Of a stretch of DNA of 64,000 bases, positions 32,901 through 41,999 are shown in pieces (within the stretch, counting starts at the first letter, position 1; every line of letters starts with the position of its first letter). The stretch is taken from the NCBI GenBank assembly GCA_037903475.1, contig JBAJFG010000604.1:925001-989000 (forward strand), written 5' to 3'. A program made the translations under genes and the position numbers. Under the pieces are notes generated by a model. That model had not been told where the DNA came from. It made no database searches and worked only from the letters and a program-made list of their open reading frames with translations. This stretch comes from Ancylostoma caninum. Its lineage: Eukaryota; Nematoda; Chromadorea; Rhabditida; Ancylostomatidae.

Positions 32901-35436
32901 TGCGCCGATGGAGAATTGGGCCCGTAGTAAAGTGTCATGGCGGTGAGATCAGCTGCCTGCACAACTCGTCGCCACATTTGGGGCGATGATCGCACGTGCG
33001 ACGACCTTCCAATACTGAGGGATGGAAGATCATCACCATCCGTGGCGGTGCTGCGAGCACATATGTGCGGGGCGCTGATCTCATCGCCATGAAGGGCGAT
33101 GATCACCATCGTTTGGCTACTAGATAGTATGCGGGGCGAAGAGACGCCGAGTGAAGTACTCGGAGCATCTCACTCGGAGTATGGTGATGGTGTGAAGGTA
33201 CGTACGATCAGGTGCGCGAATTGCACAGAATGCATCTGAGCCTACGGACTCAGGCATGTTGAATTTCGCTCCACAGCACAGAACAAGCTCGAATGTGTAC
33301 GACTCGTCAATAGCACAGAGGTGATTCTGGTGCTTCTGACAAGTCGTACTCGTTCTGGTTTGTTAGTCGCAGTGGTTCATAACAGTCTCACACGCTAGAG
33401 CAGCCCCGAAGTGATGTGGGAGTACGTGGTTACACGTACGTTTTATTGGTTACACGTACGTTTTATAACTTTTCATGTACGGCCTGTCCGATTCACCGTG
33501 GCGATGGTCACCATGCTCGTCTCCAACGCGAAGTGCGATCATCGCCCTCGTGGTGATGTGCGATGATCGCACTAGACACTTTACTACGGGCCTTGGTCTG
33601 CTGTTTCTTAATGGATGGAAAATCTCTAAGATGTGGGTCCACCAAAATACGAAGGATGTGCTCGCGCTCCATAATGTGGAAAACGCTAGGGTGAGGATCT
33701 ACCTATGGAGAAGGGGTGTGCTGTGCCTAAAATTGTGGGAAACGCCAAGATACGGCCACGTCGATGTGCGCCGGCGCTCAAATGGCGGGAAAACGCGAAC
33801 TTTCGATGAGTGAGATAGATGTTCATAAGCATCATAAAATGCTAAAATTTTAATTGGCCCTTTGCAGAGGGTTCACTGCTTTTGCAAGATTGCTTCAGCC
33901 CCTATTTGTTCTTTTTTCCTGGTACGAGTGTAATTTTGCTTCCCACTCTCTTCCTCACTATCATTTGTTTCTCAAGCGACCACCTCTACTTCATCCTAGA
34001 TATCTAGGCAGGCCATTGTCCATTGGAATATCCCAACCTCAACTTGAATTATACTAGATTCATCTGGAGGATATCCTCGCGTAGTGTTGAGAGTGAGCGA
34101 CCAAAATGGTAGAACACACACAAACTCATAAGGAGGATTTCCTATTCAAGCTCATTCAGTTTTATTTTTGTTTCTGTTTCAATTTACCGAAAATTTCGTA
34201 GGCGTGAACTTTGCACATACCTCAAGTGGCTGACCTCGTCGTCAATAATAGTAACCGAGTCAAATGTTGCTACGTTCGACGTTCACTTTCACTTCGTGCT
34301 CCGAAGAAATCAGTGAGAAGTACCTGCGGGGATCACGTTCAGAATCAGTGAAGACACTGAGAGCCAGCGTTTCTAACAACGAAGGATGTTTTGAAGTCTT
34401 TTAAGATATATTGAGACATGAATGAAATTTCGCAGAAATTTGAGGTTTCTGCAGTTGATAACCTCGTTAGACCACTGGAATTTTACAGCATGGGTAATTT
34501 ACGGCCACCCTGTAGTTTTGTGAAAGTCACATACCAAGGCTGTCGGAATCACTCTTCCGCCAGCACATACGCGCATAATATCACAGCTTACCTAAAAACG
34601 TTGCTCCAACAATGTAACCTTGAGTTTCCACAGACCACTCGTACGATCCCTAAAAGTCGTAAAATCTCAGGCGTCAATGACAGAAAATGAAAATGGGTTG
34701 CATAACGAACACCAGAAGTCGAGACCAGCATGCCCCGCACTCTACGCCACGGCGTGGCTGGCTTTAGATGGGGAGTGAGATAGTAACTGTTTATCATGGG
34801 GTAGGTCAGACTAACAGCCAGAGTGCTGAACCACAGCTGAGTATAATGCTCAGAAGGCCTCACAGAGAGTATCCTTATTTTATTTATAATAGAAGCAACT
34901 CACTCCATAATCATTCACTTTTCCACCCTTCACTCGAGAGCATGAGTTAGTCGATTTTGGCGTTAATAGGTCTTGAAGGTTAGGGTCACTGAATTTTCAT
35001 GGATTTCTTGGAGATTGTTAGGGAAATACACAGCGCCATAAGACTTACTCCGGTTTCGTGTCGTCTTCAGCTTCTATTGCTAAGGCAGTTGAATTTATCA
35101 TACAACTGAGAGTGATTCCTGAAAGTGTTGGAGAAATTATCTGGAAGTCAATCAGTTCAACTATTTTTTAACTCTCTGGGACACGTGCCCTTTCTTCTTA
35201 GTTCAATTAGGATAGGATTTTGGTTCATTTCGTGCAGGTAGCTGTTTGCAGTTAGTAATAAACTGCTGCAAACAGCGAATAGGCCATCTTCACGACATCT
35301 CAGAAACGTCTGCAGCCTAGATGGTGTCCTGAGGAGTCGCACTAACCTATATTCGATGTCATCACCGCCATAGAGAAGTACCCGATCATAAGCAGGAGGA
35401 TCACATGGAATCGACGGCTTCGGTGATGGACGAATG
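17684..35436 (-). CDS. SLC17-type MFS anion transporter gene, 14 traced exons
   Basis: This is a member of the SLC17 anion:cation symporter branch of the major facilitator superfamily (sialin, phosphate and vesicular glutamate carriers), expected in the plasma or a vesicle membrane. I trace exons A-N: 35,436-35,347; 35,118-35,049; 34,988-34,904; 34,649-34,592; 25,622-25,447; 25,404-25,291; 25,231-25,157; about 25,099-24,947; 24,885-24,742; 24,685-24,553; 24,416-24,225; 24,154-24,102; 17,943-17,856; 17,805-17,684. They give about 517 residues, close to the family length. Hallmarks in order: MTSNIG, EWSVETQGYIVGATF, RFLMGVGE, GYFEGMMIPGINGM, WPAVFYCSG, YFKDVL, LAPNFIGVV, GTAEEWR and SGEVQHW. 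The phases agree at all but two junctions. The first coding exon was not found. The substrate cannot be told from sequence. Confidence 0.9.
18078..18126 (-). pseudogene. Duplicated fragment of transporter exon M and its donor
   Basis: On the minus strand, TCAGCAGCGTTGTTCGCCAC continues CTGGGGCACAGGTTGGCGAACGACT. This matches the 3' end of exon M plus its GT donor at 17,845-17,890 with only a few substitutions. It lies about 180 bp upstream of exon M within the long intron and lacks the rest of the exon. It looks like a relic of a local duplication rather than an alternative exon. Confidence 0.7.
18488..18811 (+). CDS. Candidate exon, unrecognised protein
   Basis: An acceptor CTCTTTTCAG at 18,478-18,487 is followed by 107 open codons to a TAG at 18,809-18,811. 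The product is hydrophilic and basic, with stretches such as HVERRSKKFKSSDRATMM. No domain is recognised, and no partner exon was found on the plus strand. It lies inside a long intron of the transporter gene on the opposite strand. It could be chance or a decayed element fragment. Confidence 0.2.
   Translation, partial: LAKMHIENHISICHIMPDYIGKGWNSAKPFSDQDHVERRSKKFKSSDRATMMKNEEIDHGNSTIRTLSELRKRTLRIHSLSLVSKLMISRSDGQPLPCSSMWYTSPF
19273..20310. mobile_element. Hairpin-plus-tandem-repeat element, degenerate copy
   Basis: It starts with the two-part hairpin AGTATGG-CC-TTCCGGC-TACC-GCCGGAC-TT-CCATACT (19,273-19,308). After about 700 bp come three degenerate copies of the 58-60 bp satellite unit (20,010-20,160; GGCGCACCCATATCACAGCG and variants). 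This is the same order as at 12.5-13.9 kb. Relative to the first copy both sides of the outer stem changed together (C-G to A-T), so pairing is kept. Confidence 0.55.
20313..20340 (-). repeat. CTAG-ended hairpin, possible Helitron-like 3' terminus
   Basis: CTAGCGCCCCTTCGGGACGCTAG is an almost perfect hairpin. The sequence beyond it (GTGGGGCAGCCACTTGAGG-like) is shared with 26,090-26,115. On the minus strand the element side ends in CTAG followed by T, as in Helitron 3' ends, although the usual spacer between hairpin and CTAG is absent. Confidence 0.35.
20481..20516. repeat. Conserved two-part hairpin, degenerate copy
   Basis: AGTCTGGCCGCC...GGCTTCCACACT keeps the outer stem with one mismatch, but the inner stem is partly lost. 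It lies about 250 bp upstream of the next 60-bp tandem array, the same spacing logic as the other copies. Confidence 0.5.
20740..21560. repeat. About 60-bp tandem repeat array, second family, about 13 copies
   Basis: The diverged units share CCCACTACTGGGCCACGGCA, then GACCCATTCTCCATCCGTGG, then CCTTATCCTGGCGTTTT. The layout (CGGC, GGACC, TTATCC, GGCGTTT) resembles the 58-59 bp satellite at 13 kb, so the two may be distant relatives. The open frames through it are by-products of the repeat. Confidence 0.9.
21561..22131. other. Unidentified sequence, possibly repeat-derived
   Basis: GC-richer than its surroundings (for example GGACCGAGTGCGGCCCGTCG and GCCTCGCCCGGAGGGGTCGA). Short frames exist on both strands without a domain. 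It may be an untranslated part of a mobile element, but I could not pair it with anything else in the window. Confidence 0.3.
22132..22380. mobile_element. 249-bp MITE, 3-bp ATA flanks
   Basis: The ends are inverted, starting AGGGCAATTTATAC and AGGGTAATTTACAC, followed by GGATGCGTGCGACTGA-type words. Both flanks read ATA (22,129-22,131 and 22,381-22,383). A related copy in inverted orientation lies at about 42,341-42,559. It is non-coding and rich in CGCACGC and GTCGC motifs. Confidence 0.75.
22384..24101. other. Intronic sequence, no supported gene
   Basis: This is part of the intron of about 6.2 kb between exons L and M of the transporter. A minus-strand acceptor TTTTTTGCAG near 23,145 precedes an open run of 49 codons ending in TGA near 22,997. 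The true last exons lie at 17.7-17.9 kb, so I do not accept it as a transporter exon. A C-run and purine tracts are the only other features. Confidence 0.45.
24102..25622 (-). CDS. SLC17-type transporter, exons E-L (core)
   Basis: Exon E joins D in phase (ATFLG then GLLSTLPSGLAIDRYS) and runs to RFLMGVGE. Exon F carries GYFEGMMIPGINGM and HEKSTAASVFTSGNQLAG. Exon G ends WPAVFYCSG. Exon H carries LGILGFLWCAVWHF and NNSP. Exon I begins VIPWRS and includes VYIPVYFKDVLMLEVKQ. Exon J begins NGFYTALPHTFNLISKL. Exon K has the APNFIGVVSSISQIIG stretch, and exon L has FGGRVATPQIITYFKTI. Introns here are about 50-110 nt. The E/F and G/H joins are each off by one nucleotide under GT-AG rules, next to a short homopolymer, which may be a mutation, an assembly slip or unusual acceptors. 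Confidence 0.85.
26560..27055. repeat. About 60-bp degenerate tandem repeats, left palindrome arm
   Basis: About eight loosely conserved units combine a GCGTTTTCC(A/C) word, a (C/T)CCATC(C/G)- word and GGACCC or similar. They match in inverted orientation the series at 32,600-32,918 and 33,593-33,800. The open frames here are repeat by-products. Confidence 0.75.
27656..27691. repeat. Conserved two-part hairpin, left arm copy
   Basis: AGCCTGA-TC-CTCCGGC-TAAC-GCCGGGC-TC-TCAGGCT. The outer stem differs from the copy at 12,525 at two positions, yet both changes are matched on the opposite side, so it still pairs. It is followed by GCTTCGCTCTCATA, as in the other copies. An inverted partner is at 32,534-32,565. 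Confidence 0.7.
27930..28085. repeat. Three 58-60 bp satellite units, left palindrome arm
   Basis: CCACTTTTGGACGCCGGCGC followed by ACCCATATCACACCGTTGGA matches the 13-kb satellite closely. The neighbouring units are more diverged. The same three units occur inverted at 32,150-32,310. Confidence 0.85.
28417..28959. mobile_element. 543-bp mariner-type MITE
   Basis: The ends are perfect inverted repeats TAGGGGTATCAAAAAGTTTC continuing as CGGCCT, flanked by TA (28,415-28,416 and 28,960-28,961), the Tc1/mariner target duplication. No transposase. It sits in the spacer of the large palindrome. A related left end (GGGGTATCAGAAAGTTTCC) is at 55,537. Confidence 0.85.
28962..30424. other. Palindrome spacer, no supported gene
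   Basis: Unique intronic sequence forming the remainder of the palindrome spacer. Short frames on both strands, no domain recognised. Confidence 0.4.
30586..32055 (+). mobile_element. hAT element copy 2, non-autonomous, 8-bp target duplication
   Basis: Left end CAGGGGTGTGCGGAA and right end TTCCGCACATCCCTG form inverted repeats with one mismatch. The 8-bp flanks AAAGAGAC at 30,578-30,585 and 32,056-32,063 are identical. The opposite palindrome arm (near 28,160) has a single uninterrupted copy of that site, so insertion after palindrome formation is directly demonstrated. The interior has CCGTTTTCCGTTTTACG runs near both ends and a partial Tc1-like insertion at 31,254. It carries no transposase. 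Confidence 0.95.
31254..31625 (+). mobile_element. Insertion with a Tc1-like left end inside hAT copy 2
   Basis: Relative to hAT copy 1, copy 2 gains about 360 bp here. The insert begins CAGTAGCGAGCAAAAAG directly after TA (31,252-31,253), like a Tc1/mariner terminus. A matching right end was not found, so this may be a fragment. Confidence 0.45.
32150..32310. repeat. Satellite units, right palindrome arm (inverted)
   Basis: Reverse-complement partner of 27,930-28,085, with words such as GGTGCACCGGCGTCCCAAAA and GTGGAGGAACC. It has diverged from the left arm by substitutions and small indels. Confidence 0.8.
32919..33592. mobile_element. 674-bp TIR element, GGCCCGTAGTAAA family, copy B
   Basis: Inverted ends GGCCCGTAGTAAAGTGTC / GACACTTTACTACGGGCC are flanked by TTG on both sides (32,916-32,918 and 33,593-33,595). 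The left palindrome arm (near 26,753) has a single TTG (CAA on the plus strand) at the homologous site. The interior is rich in GATGATCGC/GCGATGATC words and has no transposase. Confidence 0.92.
34592..35436 (-). CDS. SLC17-type transporter, exons A-D (TM1-TM2 region)
   Basis: Exon A (35,436-35,347) encodes a basic lead-in and first membrane helix, RRFHVILLLMIGYFSMAV, ending MTSNIG. Exon B (35,118-35,049) continues ITLSCMINSTALAIEAE. Exon C (34,988-34,904) is a hydrophilic loop ending VNDYG. Exon D (34,649-34,592) carries GSYEWSVETQGYIVGATF, the conserved start of helix 2. The donors are strong (GTTAGT, GTAAGT, GTGAGT, GTAAGC) and three acceptors end TTAG or TCAG. All phases agree (1, 2, 0, 1). 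The initiator exon lies upstream of 35,436 and was not identified. Exon D is followed by an intron of about 9 kb. Confidence 0.9.
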
Positions 35437-38400
35437 CTAAATCAAGATGACTTCTTAGAGAGAGGTGCACACAATTCCTGTAGTTTTTTTTTTCTAGAAA
35501 TTTGTCAGAAAAGTTCAGACTCACGATGGTGCTTCACATCGGACGTCATCCCCACTGCGTCTGAAAATAAGAAAACTAGAGATGGCTGGATGTATCGCAA
35601 TTCTCGATGTGGAAATAGCGTGTGGACCATCATTCAGCTACTATTACGCGTATGCAGACTGAGACATGAACAAGCGAAGTTTTGGGAAGGAGGACATTTT
35701 TTTCAGTTGATCAATAAAATTTCTCGAAAAATCATTCTCTCGATTTAGGAATTGCAAAACAATGCAGCCGAAGAATTCATTCCGCTTTGTGTCTCTGGAG
35801 GAACGTTTTCTGAGACATGCAGTCTGGATTCTTTCTTTGCTTGCAAACATCAATAAGGGTGGGAACGAGGCGCCGCTTAATTGCCGGAAAATCTGACGTC
35901 AGAGTGGGAAAACAACGGAGCCTCTTGGTAGCCGAGAGAAGAGCAGTTTGTAGTTAGATGCAAAACACAATAAATAATAAGTTTGATATCTACTGACCAA
36001 GGCTAAGGAAGAAGTGAAGGCTAGAGAAAATCTGCGGAACAGCGGTGGAAGCAAGGCAGTGACGTAAGAGAACAGCGATCTTTACCAGTTTGGAGATTTG
36101 GAGGCAGGATTTCCAAAGATGATAGTATTATAAAGATAGAATGTATCAGTTTTAATATTAACTGGGAATACATTATTTAAAAATTATTTGCAAAGGTTAG
36201 GAACTGAAAAATGGCTGGCACAAAGTTTTTATCTATTTTATAAAGTAATGCGTGCCCTAACAGCGATTTGAGCAGAGAGAAAGGTGGCCAACTTCTATGG
36301 AGTTTTGTAGCCATCTGCGGCTCGGAATGCGAGCGCTTTTTTCGAGTGTAAAGAGGAAAATGAAGTATTCATAAGAAAGCAAATTTTGTCGTGATGTTCT
36401 CTTATGAGCGATGTAAAAATGTGAATCTGAACAGAAGCAAATAGTTTGGAGCGGTCTAGTGCATCCGCTTATAGGCAAGAGGCGTTGCTCAAACATATGT
36501 CACTGACAGATGGTCCGCGTGGAACTTCCACCCAGCGATTTCCCAGAAAGGAAGGAAGCTGTTTGAGTCGTCACTGCAAGCATACCAAAAAACATCAGTT
36601 CACGGGAAATAAAGCTGATTGTTGAGCCGAGCATCTGCTGTAGGTTTTCTGATAAGAGATCCGCTAATTTTCAAAGAGAAACTGATAATTTATGGCCTGT
36701 GAAGTCTTATCAAGCTAAGGCTCGAGAGAGTTGCAGCAAGCATTGATAGACTAAGGACTATTGGAGAGAGATGAATAGCACTGTTATGCAAACACTGCAA
36801 ACGACAGACGAAAAGCTTCCTTCAGTACAGTTTTTCGAATTGGCTGAAGAATTCGTTAGCAGAATTAGCGCAACATGCCCATTCTGTGGAATATATATAA
36901 TCGCGGGGACGTTTGTTAGGCATTCATTGTCGCAATCCGAGCACGAATTTCTCATGGTCAGCACGTGCAGTTGAGGGCTGATTCCGAATTCGAAAAAGGT
37001 ATCGATCCAAAAAGTGTTCTTCAGCTGCTCTAGGTAGTTTCTTTTGATTCCGGTGGAAAGATTTGTTTAATGTCTTGATATGAGAAGGAAAAATGAAACA
37101 AACAAGTGAGTAAATGAATAATTCAATAAATAATCAAATGAATAGAGAAACGAACATTTCTATAAACGAACATTTATGAGGTACCCGGGAGTGATCGCCA
37201 AACAGCCTCCGCTTCTACGAAAACAGAACAATTAAGGATGCATGGCAACGAACAACTCTACCAAGAACGAGATTCTCCATCAAATAGTGTCATAATGGAT
37301 ATAAGCTGGAGGTGAGAATATCCGTTGCTTGCGTTTGGAGCTTAACGGGAGTATTCGCATCCTAGCAACACAGCTTCTCAAAACCCTCTTTTGTTCTCTA
37401 TCACCATCCTGCCAAACGGCATTCGAAACATAACATTCCATAGAAAAATCATAGCAGTTCACTTGAAAACGTATCGAAGAATTCGAAAAATGAGAATGAG
37501 AAATGGCTGCAGCCCCAACGTTATTCGTCTATTTATGCTGGGAATGAAAAAACCCGTCCACAAAACGAAAAGTGTCGACCAAACACCAAAGATGAAGCAG
37601 CTCCTGGGCAGGCTAAAAACGCCGAAAAGGAGCAGGGATTGTTGTTCTGTTCGAGGAGTGTGATTTTTATATGAAAGAAAAAATCCTTACTCTTTTAGAG
37701 AGTAAGCGATGGTCTGCATAATAGGTGATGGAAAATTTCTCAAAATGCAGTGTTGCTCTTTAAACAATAAAGTGATGTAGTAGAAATAAATCTCATGCGA
37801 CAATGTTCACACTACCCTTAGCGTTTTCTGTGTGACAGTTTCTTTCGGCATCGTAATTTTATCCGAGCTTGTTTATAACAGGGCCAAAGCAAGGATTGGA
37901 GAAGGTGAAACCTTGGCTGTGCTCCTATTCAATTACATACATTAGATGGCATGATTATGTGGACATTCATTAGCTCTAGAGGATAGCAATGGTAGCGTCG
38001 TGGTAAAGGCTTTGAAAATAAGGGAAAATAGAGTGATACAAGTAAGGAACCATGCAGCGAATACATATTCCTAGCATTGTTGTTGCGATCAGCAATGTTC
38101 CCTTTTCATCGCACGGAAGCTGAGCAAAAATGGGCGGTGAGCTTTCTGGAAGTATGGGAAAAGCGCAAACTTAATGTTCCATCAGTTAACTTGGGCCTTA
38201 TGTTAAACAAAGAAAAATAGGTTGACCTGAATTCGCTAAAGCGGAACTATAGGAGGCAGCACCAGACAATAATCCCGGACCATCTGCTACGATTAGCGCA
38301 CTCACTTTCCTTTGATCTCAACCGATGTCTAATGGGTGGCGGTTGTGCTAATGCCTGCCACGACCCTTCACCCTTTGATTCACGGCTTTTATTGGAATTG

Positions 38401-38621
38401 GCTTCTTCACCTACGTAGATTGGGAAGTTTGAACCATCACTCGGAAACTCAGCACCTCTACTGGGAAAAAACAGTACCCTCTGCATTTCTTGGACATATG
38501 TTCCCAAGCCTACTGTTATGTATATAGCAACATGTGTTCCATTACCAGAGCAATATTGTAGCAATCATTGTTGTAGTAATTGTTCTAGATTACAGATGAG
38601 TATTGCACAAGAGCTATAAAC
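35437..38621. other. No supportable gene; should contain the transporter's first exon
   Basis: The initiator exon and promoter of the minus-strand SLC17-type gene should lie upstream of 35,436, but I could not choose a start. Frames such as 36,771-36,974 (plus) and 37,391-37,663 (plus, Lys/Arg-rich) look somewhat protein-like yet have no recognised domain or clear splice sites. Confidence 0.4.
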
Positions 38622-38885
38622 CAGTGGCGGACCAAGAAAGTAGGTGGGGGAGCGTGGGAAAAAATCGGGTCTCCGCCCCTTTGGGGACCCATATGGAAGA
38701 TAATATTAATAAAAATATGAACTATAATAGTAATTGGTTAATAAAAATCGTTTAAAAAGTAATGATAAAAATAAATAACTGCAAATAAACTCATACAAGA
38801 ATTTTATTTGTTTTGTAAAGCAATTTCAAAGAATTGTCGGCCCATTCTGGGGGGAGAGCCCCCTCGCCGCCTGCGCCCGTCACTG
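38622..38885. mobile_element. 264-bp hAT-like MITE
   Basis: It begins CAGTGGCGGACC and ends CCCGTCACTG, a hAT-type terminus. The 8-bp flanks CTATAAAC and GTACAAAC agree at 6 of 8 positions. The interior is an A/T-rich stretch between GC-rich ends containing CCCCTTTGGGGACC. A related left half is at 42,000. Confidence 0.65.
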
Positions 38886-39933
38886 GTACAAACGTATTGT
38901 GGACCTACGAGCCCATTAGTATAAACTCTGTGAACTGGCGGTTCCGAGAACACAAAATCGACGAAGCCACCACGGGTTCACTGTGCATCTGAGCGGATGT
39001 TATGCACAAAACAAGAAGACAACAGATCGCGACATGTTAGAGCTTCAGAATGTGCGAAATTCGAAGAAAAAAAGGATGTATTGCTAAGCAACACTCAGTT
39101 GCTGCAAGTCTCTCATTGAAAAACAGTTGGAAGCTTGAATGTCGTCAGAAATCGGAGACGTCTAACGGAGCGAGCTTCTATCGAATGTGCTAATTGTGTG
39201 CGATGATGTGCAGAAGATAGAAAAAGCAGATATTTCGCTAGTTTTCGACAGCATCTGTGAGATTAGGGATATCACGGCACATGATCCATAAGTTTCCGGT
39301 ATTTTTGCATAGGGATTTTTGAAGGCTTGTAATAAACAATTACCAATTAAATTTTGCTTATGTCCATATATTGTTTTGAAACGCATGATCTTGCAAACAT
39401 TTTGGGATGTAAATGATATTTTTCCATATTGTTTTGAAAACAGTCAATTTCGGAGTTAACCCTTCAAGAATGCAAATTCGGTAATTGCACTTGCACTAAT
39501 AATAATTGTACCATAACATTGCATGAGGCTAACCAAATTTGAGTGTAGTGATCTCTAGGCCATTCTAATTCACCCCAGTACTTTCCTTCTCCACTTTAAC
39601 GTCGAGCGGTCTCAAGCACAGGTACCAAACTTGGTAACCCAAAATTTTGATTATGCCACTTTTCCGTCTGGAGTTAGAGCGAATTGAAGCAGTATTTTTC
39701 CACTGTGACTATAAACATCAACCGTTTGCAGACACTAATCGGTAAAAGATTGGTTCCAGGTTTCCAGGGTTTCCAGGGGCAGGACAAACGATTTCCAAGC
39801 GCTCTGTGGAAACCAGACCATCTTGCCATACTGTGGAGTGAGCCTTAATTTCGTTGGTCGAACCCTCCGGAAATGCGAAGAGCTCACAGAGCAGTCTTCA
39901 GCTGGGCATTATGTGGCACAAAACTAACTCCAA
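38886..39933. other. No supportable gene
   Basis: AT-rich, short frames only. No repeat pairing was noticed. Confidence 0.35.
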
Positions 39934-40765
39934 TCAACGTCGGTTATCAGACGACAAGGATTTGCGCTGCGCGAGAACCGATCTACCAGAATGAGTGACC
40001 TCCAGCACTGCCCGTCTTACTTCAATGCCTCGAAGTCCGCGGATTTCTGAAGATGTGGAGTCAAGTTCTTGCTGTGAAAATGGCTGAGGACCAGGGACTG
40101 TTTTGGTGCATACCTGGATTGATGTTGCACACTTCGATTGACTATTGGTATTTGGTTTTTTATAAAACTTTTTTGTTAAAAATCTCAAAACAGCGGAAAT
40201 TATGTTACGACCTAATAGGTACTGCTCAGTGATGTAATAAAATACCTCTTCCTCTCAAAAATGCTGCAGCTGCTGATGTGCAAGTCGCTCACTGGCTTAT
40301 GCACAAAGACCGCATGGGAGGAAGAAGGATGAACTTGAAATGTTGTGTGTATGTCGCCATGCATTTTTAAAGAGGCTTTCATAAATTCACTTTTGGTACT
40401 ACCATCTACTTTTTTCTCTGCAAAATTGCATTTCTCCAAAGACGTCATAGGAAGGGTTTTCCAAGATACTTGATGCATAGGATGCTGCTTACTGCTTATT
40501 TACTACTACCTATTCCCCTTTCTCTCAGCTTTTCCTACTCGTTTCTTTTTCAAATTTCTTTCGTCCTGCTTCACAAGTGCTCCTCCGCAGACACACGATA
40601 AAAAAATCTAGTATTTTTCAAACAGACAAACAATGTCTGGAGCAGGTACGAGCCAAGTAGGAAAAATGCTAATATATATTTAGAAAATTGGCAGCGGCTA
40701 CACATACCGCATGCACAAGACATTTCAGCCGAATAGTTTGTAGCTGGAGAAGAAGAAGTCGCCAT
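39934..40765 (-). CDS. Candidate multi-exon gene, unrecognised product
   Basis: Three minus-strand open segments are protein-like. The first starts at ATG 40,765 (MATSSSPATNYSAEMSCAC) and has a strong donor GCG|GTATGT. The second covers about 40,478-40,212 and is Ser/Lys-rich. The third, about 40,188-39,934, contains ELDSTSSEIRGLRGIE and ends SLSSDNRR before a stop. It includes a good internal acceptor (CATTTTCACAG). Without an intron the first segment reads through a hydrophobic helix (YILAFFLLGSYLLQTLFV). Exon joins are not resolved and no family is recognised. It may be one gene or none. Confidence 0.3.
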
Positions 40766-41999
40766 TATGTTCGCTAATCGACTCTTCCAATGACATACTG
40801 CGCGTGACGAACAATCTTGTTTCGATCAGGGAACATTTTCTGACAGGGCACTACTATTTGCTTTTTCCTTCATGTATGATGTTGGACTTAACGAAATAGA
40901 AGAAATGAGGAATATGTGGACAAAGAACATTAGAAAACCTGGTAGCGGGAGAAGTCTGTTCTTCTTCCTCCTGGAAAATGCGGAGATTTTGATGTGATCC
41001 TTCGGAACCAGAGCTCTGCCAAAATTCAGTCTACAAATACAGGACAGAATACAGAGACTTGGTCGAAAGGTCGAAAGTAGTTAAGGGAAAATGTTGATGA
41101 GCTTTCACCTTTCATCTGCGGAGTAGAGATTAAGAACCATCGTCAAAGAACGAATGAAAGCAAAGCTATTATGAGGAAGCATATCTGGACCACAGCTTCA
41201 ACGCTGAGTGAGCTATGTATGGCCGTTCTGTGCTTACAATCTATTTATATCCTTTTTGCGAAGGCACTCAAAATCCGAGACGATTTGTGGTAACCGAATT
41301 GAGTCCTAGGTTCTTGATTGATGTTTCTACATGATATTCGATGTATGAGCAGAGTGGACCATGGAATAACAAAGGTAAATGCGCACAAAAAAGGCTTATT
41401 CCGAAAGCCTGAAACATAGTCATAACTTGTTTGAGTTCAATACTCTTTGGGAATAAGAAAAACGACGTTTCCCTCAATATATGAACTATTAGCAGCAATA
41501 CAAGCTTTAGTAATCTCGAATTTTTCGGTCTGGAGTGCATGCTGTATCACCAAACTCAAGGTTTTGAAAGTGCTCCCTTCAGCTAAGTCCCATTCTGAAC
41601 TGAAAGTTTTGAAAGCAGAATTTCACCTCAACAATCGTTCCCGAGAATTTCCCGGGAGAATATACGAGGGCTGCTGAGAACAGTGACATGCGAAAAAGGC
41701 AATAAAACATTATGGAGAGAACGAGCTTAACAACGACTTTGCAAAATTTTGTATACCATTGGAACCAGCGCGTCGAGAAGATGCGAAGTCTCCTAACAAC
41801 TCAAACACGAAAATGAAGTACCACATTTGGGAAAGCTTTCATTTTGACAATGTGCTAGAACAATCGCGCGTTTCCTGTTTTCGTCTGGGTCTCGACGTGC
41901 TCCCTATTTATGGTGTCTTCCACAGGGTTTACTTCCTAACTTTGGGTGACTTCTAATAGAATGTGCGATGAATTCCGTAGGACAGTCCTGGGTACAAAA
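40766..41999. other. No supportable gene
   Basis: Short frames on both strands with no domain. If the candidate at 39.9-40.8 kb is real, this is its upstream flank. Confidence 0.35.

Larger units (their letters stand above)
26110..34240. repeat. Imperfect palindrome of about 8 kb inside transporter intron D/E
   Basis: The left arm 26,110-28,340 and right arm 30,425-34,240 are reverse-complement copies. They pair in order, for example 28,140-28,340 with 30,425-30,585, 27,660-28,170 with 32,060-32,570, 26,860-27,025 with 32,600-32,760, and 26,110-26,750 with 33,593-34,235. The spacer is about 2.1 kb. The right arm additionally contains a hAT element (30,586-32,055) and a GGCCCGTAGTAAA element (32,919-33,592). 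The left arm contains about 0.6 kb (27,025-27,140 and 27,180-27,660) that the right arm lacks. Both arms carry degenerate 58-60 bp repeats. Confidence 0.9.
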
